Position numbers and translations under genes: made by a program
Shown: positions 10,590 to 11,079 of the stretch, piece after piece
How the letters are laid out: the number at the start of each line of letters is the position of its first letter
How positions within the stretch are numbered: the stretch's first letter is position 1
Notes under the pieces: generated by a model
What the model was told of the DNA's origin: nothing
Databases searched by the model: none
Seen by the model: the letters and a program-made list of their open reading frames with translations, nothing else
Assembly (NCBI GenBank): GCA_029264225.1
Contig: JARICB010000098.1
Span: 1-11,079, forward strand
DNA length: 11,079 nucleotides
Direction: 5' to 3'
Origin: Nocardioides sp.
GTDB taxonomy: Bacteria; Actinomycetota; Actinomycetes; Propionibacteriales; Nocardioidaceae

Positions 10590-11079
10590 GGTCGCTTCTC
10601 CAGGAGGTAGGCGATGTCGGCCGTCAGCTGGGCGGTCGAGACGTCCTCGTTCCAGTAGGCGATGCCCTCGTCGGCGGCGTTGATGGCCACGATCTGGGTG
10701 CCGTGACCGACCTCGTAGCCGCCGCTGGGCAGCTTCTCGCCCTTCTCGACCGCAATGCCGAGCGGCTTGGCGATATCGATGATCGTCGGCAATGGCCCGG
10801 TCAGCCCGATGAAGTCCTTGTCGTAGTTGGTGGCGTAGTCGGCCGTCACCTCGCGGGTGTCGCGGGCGGGGTCGGTGGTGATGAACACGACGTCGACATC
10901 GGCACGCTGATCGTCGTCGAGGCGGGTCATCGAAGCGGCCAACGTCGACATCACGATGCCGCAGATGTCGGGGCAATGGGTGTAGCCGAAGAAGACCAGC
11001 GTCAGCGCCTTGTCGGTGTCGTCGACCAGGCTGTACGGCGCCCCGTCACCGTCGACGAGGGCGGTCGCATCGACCGGGA
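10586..11079 (-). CDS. SCO1/SenC-family copper chaperone, partial (N-terminus off the right edge)
   Basis: Thioredoxin-fold protein that binds copper and usually helps build the CuA centre of cytochrome c oxidase at the outer face of the membrane. The last 163 residues are visible; the N-terminus and any signal or lipobox lie beyond 11079. Visible marks: VFFGYTHCPDIC, with the two copper-binding cysteines in CPDIC; FITTDPARDT, the family DPxRD motif; DFIGLTG; and VGHGTQIVAI, whose His should be the third copper ligand. All three ligand residues are present, so it is probably functional. It overlaps lgt by 4 bp and seems to be upstream in the same operon. Substrate (CuA site or another copper protein) cannot be told from the window. 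Confidence 0.93.
   Translation of the reverse strand, partial: PVDATALVDGDGAPYSLVDDTDKALTLVFFGYTHCPDICGIVMSTLAASMTRLDDDQRADVDVVFITTDPARDTREVTADYATNYDKDFIGLTGPLPTIIDIAKPLGIAVEKGEKLPSGGYEVGHGTQIVAINAADEGIAYWNEDVSTAQLTADIAYLLEKRP

Noticed and set aside
10590..10976. Extension of lgt upstream to 10976
   Set aside because: This is an off-frame reading of the SCO gene, Arg-rich and without Lgt features; ATG 10589 has a ribosome site and gives the normal Lgt length.

Overview
The window is high-GC chromosomal DNA from an actinomycete. The GTG starts, the probable leaderless promoters, a PdtaR-type ANTAR regulator and the gene neighbourhood (branched-chain amino-acid binding protein / ANTAR regulator / pyruvate kinase / gltDB / lgt) all recall Streptomyces and Nocardioidaceae. 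I favour a Nocardioides-like organism, but that rests on remembered resemblance of the proteins and I could not search it. All seven protein genes lie on the minus strand. The one plus-strand gene is a tRNA. No stretch longer than about 150 bases lacks a gene.

Layout, left to right. 1-1161: the N-terminal 387 residues of a LivK-type amino-acid-binding lipoprotein that runs off the left edge. 1162-1287: a spacer with a possible promoter and a 7-bp palindrome. 1288-1911: pdtaR, a two-component RNA-binding (ANTAR) regulator. 1912-1949: divergent promoter signals. 1950-2025: a plus-strand tRNA with a CAA (Leu) anticodon. 2028-3476: pyk, ending two bases from the tRNA in convergent orientation. 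3477-3540: short promoter/terminator spacer. 3541-9544: the overlapping pair gltB-gltD (NADPH glutamate synthase). 9545-9689: spacer. 9690-10589: lgt. 10586-11079: the C-terminal part of a SCO/SenC copper protein, overlapping lgt by 4 bp.

Functionally these are mostly housekeeping genes. Pyruvate kinase sits at the end of glycolysis, GltBD makes glutamate from glutamine and 2-oxoglutarate, and Lgt attaches lipid to prolipoproteins, which would include the LivK-type protein here and possibly the SCO protein, whose N-terminus is outside the window. PdtaR acts after transcription, usually under the kinase PdtaS, which is not in the window.

Two observations stand out. First, the LivK-type protein has its segments in the wrong order: after the lipobox and a Ser/Asp-rich linker comes a stretch resembling the C-terminal part of the family, and only then the usual mature N-terminus, all in one uninterrupted frame. 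It is either a partial internal duplication, a circular permutation, or an assembly artefact. Second, the tRNA folds as a perfect short-variable-loop (class I) cloverleaf but carries a leucine anticodon, whereas bacterial tRNA-Leu normally has a long variable arm.
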